Shown here: positions 1 through 6,812 of the stretch, piece by piece | How positions within the stretch are numbered: the first letter of the stretch is position 1 | Layout of the letters: each line of letters begins with the position of its first letter | IMG/VR virus record: IMGVR_UViG_3300046006_000296 | Coordinates: 1-29,374 of that record | Direction: 5' to 3' (one strand) | Origin: a virus | Length of the DNA stretch: 29,374 bases | The notes under the pieces: generated by a model | Told to the model about the DNA's origin: nothing | The model's input: only the letters and a program-made list of their open reading frames with translations | Database searches by the model: none | Made by a program: the position numbers and the translations under genes

Positions 1-342
1 CAGGTACGGCTCCAGCGCCTGATTCATCGCATCGGCAAACTGCGCCTTCGAGAGCAGCGGCTCCACGCCGCGCTTCATCTGTTCTTCGCGCTGCCAAGCG
101 TATTCCTGAATCTTGGGGTCGGCCTTCGACCAGTATTCGTGATATTCCTTTTTCCACGAGGCAGGCGGCTTGCGCCACACGGGTTCCTCGGCAGGTTCAG
201 CAACCTGCGGTTCCTCGACCTGCTTCTGGGCAAAGCGCCCCTGCTCATCCCGTCCCTGCGGCGGGGTGTCCTCGGCCTGCTCAAACTGCTGTTCGAGCAA
301 CTCCTTGCGGTCGAGCGTCTCTGCCTGTGGGGCTTGTTCCAT
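1..342 (-). CDS. Scaffold-like capsid assembly protein, N-terminal part (runs off window start)
   Basis: An open frame reads leftward from ATG at 342 to the first base of the window with no stop, giving the first 114 residues. It begins MEQAPQAETLDRKELLEQ and is rich in Glu, Gln, Pro and Lys, with a charged N-terminus and the segment PASWKKEYHEYWSKADPKIQ. That pattern (acidic, Gln-rich N-terminus, then an SWxxE.....W.kldpe.Q-type stretch) is common in podovirus scaffolding proteins. Its start overlaps the upstream stop as TAATG, and it lies downstream of the portal and small head genes, where P22-type phages carry the scaffold just before the coat gene. The role would be guiding procapsid assembly. 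The C-terminal coat-binding end is outside the window, so the call rests on composition and position. Confidence 0.68.
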   Translation of the reverse strand, partial: MEQAPQAETLDRKELLEQQFEQAEDTPPQGRDEQGRFAQKQVEEPQVAEPAEEPVWRKPPASWKKEYHEYWSKADPKIQEYAWQREEQMKRGVEPLLSKAQFADAMNQALEPYL

Positions 343-689
343 TACCGTCTCCTGTGGGGGTCGTGGGTAAATCGGATTTCATCGCGCAACCGCGACAACA
401 ACTTGTTCGCATCCGAGTGGGTCATGTTCGCCAACTGGTGGCGCAACACATCCACTCGGCTGTTCTGGGGTTTGGGTTTGCTCACGAACTTGGTCGGGTC
501 ATCGTTGCCGACCTCGACGCAACCGTTAGCCTTGAGGTGCCGACGATGCTGGGAGCGCGAGGTAATCATGCGCCCGTCAATCATCGACTTGTACGGCGCG
601 ATGTCGGGGACAACGTAGTGATAGCGCCCACGCTCGTCGCGCTTACGCTCCACAAACTCGCCGTCAACCATCACATAAGTTCGTTTCAT
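342..689 (-). CDS. Conserved-looking small phage protein in the head operon, function unknown
   Basis: 115 residues starting MKRTYVMVDGEFVERKR. The middle segment reads DGRMITSRSQHRRHLKANGC, followed by VEVGND. A short protein with a 'SRSxHRxHLKxxGc' stretch is frequent near the portal/scaffold genes of podo- and siphoviruses, but I know no function for it. No membrane segment is visible; the ends are very basic (final residues DPHRRR). The start ATG shares ATGA with the stop of the upstream repeat protein, and its own stop shares TAATG with the scaffold start, so it is translationally coupled on both sides. A virion-assembly or DNA-binding role would be a guess. Confidence 0.75.
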   Translation of the reverse strand: MKRTYVMVDGEFVERKRDERGRYHYVVPDIAPYKSMIDGRMITSRSQHRRHLKANGCVEVGNDDPTKFVSKPKPQNSRVDVLRHQLANMTHSDANKLLSRLRDEIRFTHDPHRRR

Positions 690-1330
690 AGCAGCAACAA
701 TACTTCTTCGTCGTCCATTTCCTGATGCTCTCGCATCAGTCTCTCCACCCTGTCGATGTCGCCTAACAGCGCATCCCAGTTAATCGTGGGTTGTGCGATG
801 TTAACAGTTAAATGCGGTTCAACAATCCTCTCTGCAATCTCTGGGCGTGCTTCGTGCAGTTGCTCGTAAACCGAGATTAACTCTTGCTTGCGCCTTTCAC
901 GCCTTTCTTGCTCTTCTTCCCACCGCTTCTTGCGGTTCTTGTCGCCTTCGTGGGAGTCGCTGATGACGATGATGGGCTGGACGGAGGCGGTGAGGGTGCC
1001 GGTGGCTCCGGTCGCTTCCACACCGGCAAGCGCAACCTCTCCTTGAAGGCCGACAGCACCTGTCGCGCCAGATGCTCCCACACCAGAAAGGGCAACCTCG
1101 ACCGAATCGGTTTCATCTCCGACGACTCCGACGGCAGAGACACCCGTAAGGCTCGCCTCAAGGCTTGCTCCGACGCTTCCCGCCGCGCCCGTTGCAGAAT
1201 TGCCCGAGAGCGTGACGCTTTGCTGGGTGCCGAGGCTACCGACGCCGCCTGTTCCGGTGACGCCTGTGACCGGGAGGCTGTCCCATTGCGCGTCATCCCA
1301 TGTACCTGTGTCCCACGGCCCCTTCGCCAC
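686..1330 (-). CDS. Gly/Ala repeat protein of the head region, putative virion decoration or fibre protein
   Basis: 214 residues in three parts. Residues 1-20 carry a Trp-spaced motif, WDTGTWDDAQWDS. Residues about 20-115 are four to five degenerate repeats of roughly 18-22 residues with the pattern V-x-L-[SA]-G-V-x-A-[ST]-G-A-x-G, probably beta-structured. Residues about 125-214 are a highly charged, probably coiled-coil tail (KNRKKRWEEEQERRERRKQE) ending in an acidic and leucine stretch. Gly/Ala repeats with a Trp-rich cap recur in phage head-fibre and decoration proteins, so a virion-surface role is plausible from context. It follows the 151-aa structural gene after a 6-base gap and overlaps the next gene as ATGA. 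Confidence 0.72.
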   Translation of the reverse strand: MAKGPWDTGTWDDAQWDSLPVTGVTGTGGVGSLGTQQSVTLSGNSATGAAGSVGASLEASLTGVSAVGVVGDETDSVEVALSGVGASGATGAVGLQGEVALAGVEATGATGTLTASVQPIIVISDSHEGDKNRKKRWEEEQERRERRKQELISVYEQLHEARPEIAERIVEPHLTVNIAQPTINWDALLGDIDRVERLMREHQEMDDEEVLLLL

Positions 1331-1336
1331 GGCTCA

Positions 1337-1792
1337 TCACACAATCCGCATCAGCGCGGTAGAGGCATCGTTAGTCGGCATGGTCAGGATGAAATTACCC
1401 GCCGTGACCGTCTGCGCCCCGAAGGTGTAAACCGCGACCGACTTGTCGGCCTGCGTGCTGTTGTAAATCAACACCGCGTCAAACGCCGTCGTCAGGGTCA
1501 CCGCCGAATAAGTCAGCGAGGCAGAGGGCGTCCAATACGCCGTGGTTCCGCTTGAGGTGGGCGCTGTGGCGTTGGAAACGGTGATGCCGCCTGCGCTATA
1601 CCCCGCGCCCGACACCTCTCCAGAGGCGTTATAGGCGGTCGTGGCAGCGTTAACGGTAGCCGTGGCCTCGTAGAGCGCAGCCTTGAAGGTGTCCTTGTTG
1701 GTGTTTGCCCGAGTTGGCGGGGTGCCGATGGCGTGAACGCCGCCGAGGATTTCGACCTTGAACGAGGTACACATTGCCTGCGAGTTAGGCAT
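1337..1792 (-). CDS. Putative virion structural (head) protein
   Basis: 151 residues starting MPNSQAMCTSFKVEILGG. The reading frame extends further upstream, but ATG at 1792 is preferred because it forms an ATGA overlap with the stop of the preceding small gene, the rule throughout this operon. The 'N-terminal MCTSFK.EiLgGvH' block followed by a Thr/Ser/Ala-rich beta-type body is a pattern of small proteins encoded near portal genes in many tailed phages, often described as structural. The segment AFDAVLIYNSTQADKSVAVYTFG looks like alternating beta strands. No catalytic motif or membrane segment is seen. A head decoration role is inferred from location only. Confidence 0.72.
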   Translation of the reverse strand: MPNSQAMCTSFKVEILGGVHAIGTPPTRANTNKDTFKAALYEATATVNAATTAYNASGEVSGAGYSAGGITVSNATAPTSSGTTAYWTPSASLTYSAVTLTTAFDAVLIYNSTQADKSVAVYTFGAQTVTAGNFILTMPTNDASTALMRIV

Positions 1793-1977
1793 CAGAGTTT
1801 CTCCGTTTCGCCAAAGAGGGCCGGGACTTGCTTTAGGTGAACATGGACAGACCGATGCACCATCTCGCCCTCGTGCCAGTATTCCACCCACCGGGTGTGT
1901 TCGTGGTCGTTATCGACCTCGCCTTCGCGCTTATCTAAAAGCGACTCGTCCATCATCCCTTTCGTCGTCGTAATCAT
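1792..1977 (-). CDS. Small acidic/His-rich protein between portal and head structural gene
   Basis: 61 residues starting MITTTKGMMDESLLDKREGE. It contains HEHTRWVEYWHEGEMVHRSVH, unusually rich in His, Trp and Glu. The gene overlaps the portal stop as ATGA at its start and the next gene as ATGA at its end, which strongly supports it despite its size. Its function is not recognised. It could be a small portal- or head-associated protein; the sequence gives no direct clue. Confidence 0.72.
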   Translation of the reverse strand: MITTTKGMMDESLLDKREGEVDNDHEHTRWVEYWHEGEMVHRSVHVHLKQVPALFGETEKL

Positions 1978-4226
1978 TGCAGGCGCGGCTCCAGTTCAAG
2001 GGTCTGCTGCACCGCCTCCACGCCCACCGCACGGCCATCAGGGCCGCGCACGATGCGCTTGGGAGCCGTCAGCGTGGCAAGGGCAGTACGCACGCCCTTC
2101 ATGTTCTCGTCGTTAGACGATGCCATCTGGCCGTAGAGCGCCACGAGGTTCTGCATCGCCTGCCTTACCTCGCCGCCCATGTCCTGCATGACGCGCTCGG
2201 TGACGGCTTGCTGCTGCTCCAGAGCGGGGATGTCGAGGCCGGGGTTGGCAGAGATACGGGCGACCATGACCTTCGTGGCAGCGTCCAAGTCGGCCTTGTA
2301 TTTCGCCATCTGCTGTTCGGCGGCGATTTTCTGCTGTGCAAGTTGCGCCTCAAACTGCTGCTTCATCTGCTCCAGTTGCTGGTCGTTCTGCGCCTTGAGC
2401 GCCTCAACCTGCGCCGCCTGCTGCAACTTAGCCTGCTCAATCTGCATGAGCATCTGCGACTTGGCCTGTTCAGCCTGCGCCTCCATCTGCGCCTGCTGCA
2501 TGGCGGGGTTCTCACGCGGCTGCGCGGCCATCTGCTTCAACTGCTCCGTCGCAGCGTCAATCGTACCCTCAAGCGGACGCGCCGCCTTAAACGCCTGCAC
2601 GCCGTACTTGAGCAAGTCCATCATCACCGGGACAAGTTCCGGCGAGGCTTGACCGACCGGCAGCGCCTGTTGCAAGAAACCGCCGAAGGCTTGCAGGAAC
2701 TGGAGCCTGTCCTGCTTTTCTTGCGCCTCGTCAATCTGCACAAGGCTGTCAGCGGCAATGTCGATGCGGAAGTTACGCAGCGGCTTGTCGCGGATGAGTT
2801 GCAACGCCTGCGGGATGAGCGCCTTGTCGGCGTCCGACATCTGCTCTGCGGCAGAGTAGGCGAGGATGGTCTGCGGCTGGTACCGCATACACATGACCTG
2901 CGCCTTCAACCGGATGAGTTCCGTCGCAAAAAGCGCCACGTCCTCCTGCATCGACCGCAGGCGCAGGCCCGCGTACTGCCCCTTGATTTGCTGCGCCGTG
3001 GCCGTTTCCGAGGCCGCAGACTGCCCACGGATGATGTCGGAGATGCCCGTGATTTCGTATATCTGGCCCTTGATGTCGGCGCGCGCTTGATAGCATTGGA
3101 TAAGCGCCTGCGCGATGGTGTCGAGCGGCAGCAGGTCGATGCTGCCCTTGAGGCCGCCCTTCTCGCCAAACGCCGCCCACTTGTCCACCGGGATGAGGGC
3201 GTTGTTGTCGCCCTCGGTCATCAGGCGCTGAAGCGCAGGCTGCGAGGCGTCATATACGCCGCGCACACGCAGCGCCTTTACCAACCCGTCGATGCGGTCG
3301 GAGAGGATGTCCAACTCCATCGCTTGGTCTTGGTACAGCACGAAGTCGGGGACGGGGACGAGGTTGTCCGAGGTCGTCGTGGCGTAAAGCGGCTTCGGGC
3401 AGGGGAAGAACCCCTCCAGCCCGAGCGGGTCGTCGCGCACGTCGATGAAGTGCGGCATCCCCTTGCAGAACCAGTAGACCTTGAGCGTCTCCTTGTCCCA
3501 GAGTTCGCACACTTTGGCAAGGTTGTATTGCCGCTTACTGTCGCGGTAGGCGTTCAGCGTCTCCGGGCCGGAGTCGGTCGGTATCTGGCGCGCCATCTCT
3601 GCGCCGAAACGCTCCACGAGCGCCTCACGGGTCATGTAGACCCAGCGCCATACCTGACCCACCTCTTCCCAAGTGCGGCCTTGCGAGTGTCCAAAGTCCT
3701 TCCAATGGACGTAATCGACCGGGGCGCGCTCGTACTCGATTTGCTCAAGCGGCTGCGGTGCGCCTTCGCCCTCTTCGATGTCCGAGGTGATGGATACGCC
3801 GTCGTCCTCAATGCCGATGGGGGCAACGTGCGGTTCGTACCGCACCCACGCCGTGCCGCGACCGCCGAGGAACCTGTCCTCGACATCGTATTTCATGGTC
3901 GAGCGGAAGTCGGGGAAATGCTCAATCTCAAAGTCGATGGCGCGTTCGATGAGGCGCGATGCCACGCGGCCCACGGGGTCGTTGTCACCAAACCGGCGCT
4001 GCACGTCAGCCTTCGGCAGTTTGGCGTAGACGGCGGGAATCAGCGTCTGGACGTTGCTCCACAGGATGTTGAACTTGGCCGTCTCGTTGCCCGACTGGCC
4101 GCGCGTGTCGTCACGGTAACGCTTGACGAGTTTCTTGACGCGCGCCTGCCACTTGGCAAACTCGTTGTCGTAGGTACCTACAGCGCGCAGGTACTTCTCA
4201 AGTTCTTGGCTGACGCGCTCGTCCAT
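1974..4226 (-). CDS. Portal protein (P22 gp1-like)
   Basis: 750 residues, close to the 725 of P22 gp1. It would form the dodecameric ring at the head vertex through which DNA is packaged and ejected and onto which the tail is built. The N-terminus (WQARVKKLVKRYRDDTRG, then NILWSNVQTLIPAVYAKLPK) is the typical opening of the P22-type portal family, followed by a family-like core with FEIEHFPDFRS and YVHWKDFGHS. Residues from about 555 to 680 are a long Gln/Ala/Met-rich helical stretch (QAEQAKSQMLMQIEQAKLQQ), comparable to the C-terminal barrel helix of P22 portal. It follows terminase with four small genes between and overlaps the next gene by ATGA. The start lies 3 bases after the upstream stop. 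Confidence 0.93.
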   Translation of the reverse strand: MDERVSQELEKYLRAVGTYDNEFAKWQARVKKLVKRYRDDTRGQSGNETAKFNILWSNVQTLIPAVYAKLPKADVQRRFGDNDPVGRVASRLIERAIDFEIEHFPDFRSTMKYDVEDRFLGGRGTAWVRYEPHVAPIGIEDDGVSITSDIEEGEGAPQPLEQIEYERAPVDYVHWKDFGHSQGRTWEEVGQVWRWVYMTREALVERFGAEMARQIPTDSGPETLNAYRDSKRQYNLAKVCELWDKETLKVYWFCKGMPHFIDVRDDPLGLEGFFPCPKPLYATTTSDNLVPVPDFVLYQDQAMELDILSDRIDGLVKALRVRGVYDASQPALQRLMTEGDNNALIPVDKWAAFGEKGGLKGSIDLLPLDTIAQALIQCYQARADIKGQIYEITGISDIIRGQSAASETATAQQIKGQYAGLRLRSMQEDVALFATELIRLKAQVMCMRYQPQTILAYSAAEQMSDADKALIPQALQLIRDKPLRNFRIDIAADSLVQIDEAQEKQDRLQFLQAFGGFLQQALPVGQASPELVPVMMDLLKYGVQAFKAARPLEGTIDAATEQLKQMAAQPRENPAMQQAQMEAQAEQAKSQMLMQIEQAKLQQAAQVEALKAQNDQQLEQMKQQFEAQLAQQKIAAEQQMAKYKADLDAATKVMVARISANPGLDIPALEQQQAVTERVMQDMGGEVRQAMQNLVALYGQMASSNDENMKGVRTALATLTAPKRIVRGPDGRAVGVEAVQQTLELEPRLQ

Positions 4227-4229
4227 CTG

Positions 4230-4523
4230 TTAGTCCTTCTTGTTGCGCGCGGAGATGGCTCGGGCCTTCGCCTTTGCATCTTCCTTGCTCGACGCACCCC
4301 ACGCACGCAGCGCGAGGGCGAGGCGGGTCGGCTTGCCGTTCTTTTCCATCGGCCCAGCCATGTTGCCCATGCGTGCGAGGAACGATGCGCGGCGCGGGTT
4401 GTCACCGGCCTTGACCGGGGGCTTGAGGGTGCCGCCCGTCTCACGCTTGTACGATGCGCGGCCAGCGGCGTTGAGGCCACCCTTCGGGTTCTTGCCTTCC
4501 TTACGCTGCCATGCTGCGCTCAT
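4230..4523 (-). CDS. DUF6321-like small basic protein
   Basis: 97 residues starting MSAAWQRKEGKNPKGGLN. The signature 'WQRKEGKNPxGGLNxxGRaSYxRETGGxLKPPV', then a Phe/Arg/Met segment (FLARMGNMAGPM), then a GKPTRLALALRAW-type block, matches my recollection of DUF6321, a family seen in phages between terminase and portal. The protein is very basic (C-terminus ARNKKD), suggesting contact with DNA or RNA, but no function is established to my knowledge. Its start forms TGATG with the upstream stop, and it precedes the portal by 3 bases. Translational coupling in a terminase-portal operon suggests a packaging or head accessory role. Confidence 0.82.
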   Translation of the reverse strand: MSAAWQRKEGKNPKGGLNAAGRASYKRETGGTLKPPVKAGDNPRRASFLARMGNMAGPMEKNGKPTRLALALRAWGASSKEDAKAKARAISARNKKD

Positions 4524-4687
4524 CAGTAACCCTTTTTCTCAGGTTTAGCCGTTTTCGCAGACTCGCGGAACGCCTTTGCGGTCGGCGCACCGGGGTCACC
4601 GGGCTTACGCATCCTCTCGCCGGAGCCAGCCTTGATGCGCTCCTGCTTGGCTAAGATGTTGGCGTAAAGTCCGGGCTTACGGTTCAT
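4523..4687 (-). CDS. Small basic conserved-type phage protein (54 aa)
   Basis: 54 residues starting MNRKPGLYANILAKQERIKA. The frame opens further upstream, but ATG at 4687 gives ATGA with the end of the preceding gene and begins the recognisable part: 'GLYANIxAKxxRIKAGSGERMRKPGxPGAPTAKAFxxSAKTAK'. Proteins with exactly this Lys/Gly/Pro-rich pattern are frequent next to terminase and portal genes in podoviruses. No function is known to me. The high positive charge would suit nucleic-acid contact. The stop overlaps the next start as TGATG. Confidence 0.78.
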   Translation of the reverse strand: MNRKPGLYANILAKQERIKAGSGERMRKPGDPGAPTAKAFRESAKTAKPEKKGY

Positions 4688-4989
4688 TTGCTGAACAGGC
4701 CCACCGCCAACACGGCAGCGCCTGCACCCGTCGTGACCTTCCACGGGCCGGTGGCCGCGTTGAGGCCAAGTTCCACGACATACACGCCAACAGCCGTACT
4801 CGCTGGGATGGAAAGGATGGTCGTGCTGCCGTCGATGATGCTGACGGTTGAAGTCAGCGCCGTTGATACCGTCACCACGATGCGATGCAGGTAATCGTTT
4901 GCCGCGCCGTTGGTGCCAAGCACCTGCGCGGTCTGCGAAACGGCGACCGTCTCGTAAGGGTATTGATACGGAAGATTAACGCCACTCAT
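4684..4989 (-). CDS. Small beta-rich protein of the terminase-portal interval, possibly virion-associated
   Basis: 101 residues starting MSGVNLPYQYPYETVAVSQT. The sequence is dominated by alternating hydrophobic/Thr-Val stretches (HRIVVTVSTALTSTVSIIDG; TAVGVYVVELGLNAATG), indicating a beta-sandwich fold with no charged catalytic clusters. It starts within the terminase stop (ATGA) and ends within the start of the 54-aa gene (ATGA). Small beta-sandwich proteins in this position are usually virion components such as decoration proteins, but that is inference; the family was not recognised by name. Confidence 0.72.
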   Translation of the reverse strand: MSGVNLPYQYPYETVAVSQTAQVLGTNGAANDYLHRIVVTVSTALTSTVSIIDGSTTILSIPASTAVGVYVVELGLNAATGPWKVTTGAGAAVLAVGLFSK

Positions 4990-6335
4990 ATGCGCGCCCT
5001 CCTAGAGACGCTTCGGTCGTGTACCTGCCACATATCGTTGAGCGTGACCTGATTTTGCGGCCCAACGATAAGCACCTTGCTCTCCAACGGCTTTTGCGCG
5101 GCAGGCTCCTGCCTCCACGCAACTGCCAGCATACGGAAAGCGTCAGCAGGGTGTGATGTCCAATCGTGTCGGGGTGATGCCCTAAACGCTTTCTTGTCCT
5201 CATCATACTCCCGTTGATACTGGCGTAAAGCCTCAATGCCATCGCCGCAACGCACGGAGTTGAACCAAGTGCGCGGGAGCATCTGGCGCACCGCTTGGAT
5301 TCCGTCCTGCAATCCGATGTTTGGCACGACCGAGAGGCTGCCGATGCCGAGGTGGTCGGCCAACTGCTCCACGATGCTGCGCCCCGTCTGTAGGCTCTTC
5401 GCGCGCGCGTCATGCGGCAGGTAATGCTTGCCGTAGGTGTAACCCTTGTTAACGACTACCTCTGCGATGGTGCGAATATCTGCACCCGAGACTGCGTAGA
5501 AGTCGATGACGCGCACCTCGCCGCCCACGACCTGATACCAAAATATCGCGGTGTCGTCTCGATACCCCAAGTCCCACGCGGTGTGTACCGGATACCCCGG
5601 CTCAAAGACTACACGCTCGTTAATACGCGGCTCTGCCTGTCGCATCTCTGTGCCGTAAAACGCGCCGAGGATAGCCGCCTCGAAACTGCACTCGAACTCT
5701 TGGAGGTATTGGTCTTCCGACAGTTGGGCTTTCGCTGCGTTAAGTTCGCTTTGGGGCAGCAGCCCTGACTCGCTGGCAGGTAGGCGCAACAGGAACCATT
5801 CGTCGGGCAGGCGTTGGGCTGTCTGGTAGATGTCGTAGAACTGATTGCGTCCCTTCGGAGTGCCTGCAAAGACGCACCAACCGCCCTTGTCAGCGAGGGC
5901 GGCTCTTAACACGCTTCCAAACACGCTCGGCTTGAAGTCACCGTATTCATCGAGGTACAGGCCGCTGAACCCGAGGCCGCGCATCGCATCTGCGTTGTCG
6001 GCTCCAAACAGTCCTATCTTCGCGCCGTTAACCAGCGTCAGGGTCATTTGCGCTTCGTTTGCATCTTTGATGAGCGGCTGGGCGTAGTGCTTGAAGTAGT
6101 CCCACGCAATGCGGCGTGCTTGGTTCTGGTAGGGAGCGACATACCCGAAGAGGCCATTCGGCCCCCGGTACATAAAGGCTGCGCGGATGATGTCGTTAAC
6201 CGCTGCGACTGTTTTTCCTGCTCTTCGATGCGCGACGAGGCAGGCCCACCGCTTGGTGCGCTCATGGAACGGCAGGAAAGCCCGTCTAGGGCGGTACGGG
6301 AGTTCTACCCGCTGCTTCACTCGGGCTTGCCCCAA
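4986..6335 (-). CDS. terL: Terminase large subunit (ATPase and nuclease)
   Basis: 449 residues. This is the packaging motor: it translocates DNA into the procapsid by ATP hydrolysis and cuts the concatemer. The ATPase domain shows a Walker A-type loop AHRRAGKT (about 35-42), a Walker B strand LYLDE (about 126-130, with the catalytic Glu) and a coupling motif FAGTPKGRN (about 155-163). The RNase H-like nuclease domain starts at TAWDLGYRDD (first acidic residue about Asp254), continues through YLPHDARAKS and ends with HPADAFRMLA, as in the family. It overlaps the small subunit-like gene by 19 bases and couples to the next gene by ATGA. Order and length fit P22/T7-type phages. Confidence 0.95.
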   Translation of the reverse strand: MGQARVKQRVELPYRPRRAFLPFHERTKRWACLVAHRRAGKTVAAVNDIIRAAFMYRGPNGLFGYVAPYQNQARRIAWDYFKHYAQPLIKDANEAQMTLTLVNGAKIGLFGADNADAMRGLGFSGLYLDEYGDFKPSVFGSVLRAALADKGGWCVFAGTPKGRNQFYDIYQTAQRLPDEWFLLRLPASESGLLPQSELNAAKAQLSEDQYLQEFECSFEAAILGAFYGTEMRQAEPRINERVVFEPGYPVHTAWDLGYRDDTAIFWYQVVGGEVRVIDFYAVSGADIRTIAEVVVNKGYTYGKHYLPHDARAKSLQTGRSIVEQLADHLGIGSLSVVPNIGLQDGIQAVRQMLPRTWFNSVRCGDGIEALRQYQREYDEDKKAFRASPRHDWTSHPADAFRMLAVAWRQEPAAQKPLESKVLIVGPQNQVTLNDMWQVHDRSVSRRARI

Positions 6336-6613
6336 GTCGCCTCAATCTCAATCTTGCTGCCGTCTGGGCCGCTGTGCTCGTGGCGTGCGAGTTTAGGCAC
6401 ATGGTATTCAAGTAAGTCGCTGAAGCACTTAAACGCCGCCTCTGCGCCCTTGTTCGCGTGTATCTCTTCGAGCCAGCCCTGTAGCCGACCTGCGTTGCCG
6501 TCTACAAATCGCGCAATGGCTTCTCTCGCCAGTTGCGTTGACTCGTTAGGCACGCCCTTCGGTCTGCCGGGGCCACCCTTTCTGCCCTTTTTAAAAGAAC
6601 CTTCGTTAACCAT
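6317..6613 (-). CDS. Putative terminase small subunit
   Basis: 98 residues starting MVNEGSFKKGRKGGPGRPKG. The basic Gly/Pro/Arg N-terminus resembles an AT-hook-like DNA-binding tail (GRPKGVPN). It is followed by a helical domain (ESTQLAREAIARFVDGNAGR, GWLEEIHANKGAEAAFKCFS, DLLEYHVPKLAR), a layout common in small proteins immediately upstream of terL. The expected role is recognition of the packaging site and regulation of TerL. It lacks a clearly recognisable helix-turn-helix, so identification rests on position (19-base overlap with terL) and the DNA-binding tail. No strong ribosome binding site is visible. Confidence 0.62.
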   Translation of the reverse strand: MVNEGSFKKGRKGGPGRPKGVPNESTQLAREAIARFVDGNAGRLQGWLEEIHANKGAEAAFKCFSDLLEYHVPKLARHEHSGPDGSKIEIEATWGKPE

Positions 6614-6632
6614 GTGAACAGTTTACTTCTGT

Positions 6633-6812
6633 TTACCGGTACGCCGCAATGCCTCGGTTAGCGTTAAGGTGCGTTATCTGCGACGGCAGCATGACCGACA
6701 CATGGGAGAATTTGAACATCAGCATATCGGCACGGCGTTCCCACCGTTCGTCGGAACGCTCCTGTTTCCATGTTAACTGCGCTGCACTTTTTGCGGACTT
6801 GCCGAGTTTCAT
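6633..6812 (-). CDS. Small basic protein (59 aa), function unknown
   Basis: A 59-residue frame starting MKLGKSAKSAAQLTWKQERS and ending with GIAAYR. It is supported by its ATG, which sits in an ATGA overlap with the stop of the 700-aa gene, and by filling an otherwise empty gap before the TerS-like gene. A competing longer frame on the same strand (6664-6876) lacks such coupling and has an implausible Cys/Arg-rich composition. The N-terminal half is charged and helical (SDERWERRADML), with a Met-rich centre. No family was recognised. Position suggests a packaging-associated accessory, as inference only. Confidence 0.6.
   Translation of the reverse strand: MKLGKSAKSAAQLTWKQERSDERWERRADMLMFKFSHVSVMLPSQITHLNANRGIAAYR

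Noticed and set aside
884-1555. 223-residue plus-strand frame across two head genes
   Set aside because: Runs antisense to two coupled genes; Arg/Asp-rich low-complexity composition caused by the Gly/Ala repeats on the other strand.
1977-4529. 850-residue open frame on the plus strand opposite the portal gene
   Set aside because: It mirrors the portal exactly, is extremely Leu/Arg/His/Val-rich with no recognisable domain, and has no coupling or ribosome site. GC-rich third positions of the portal codons leave this antisense frame stop-free.
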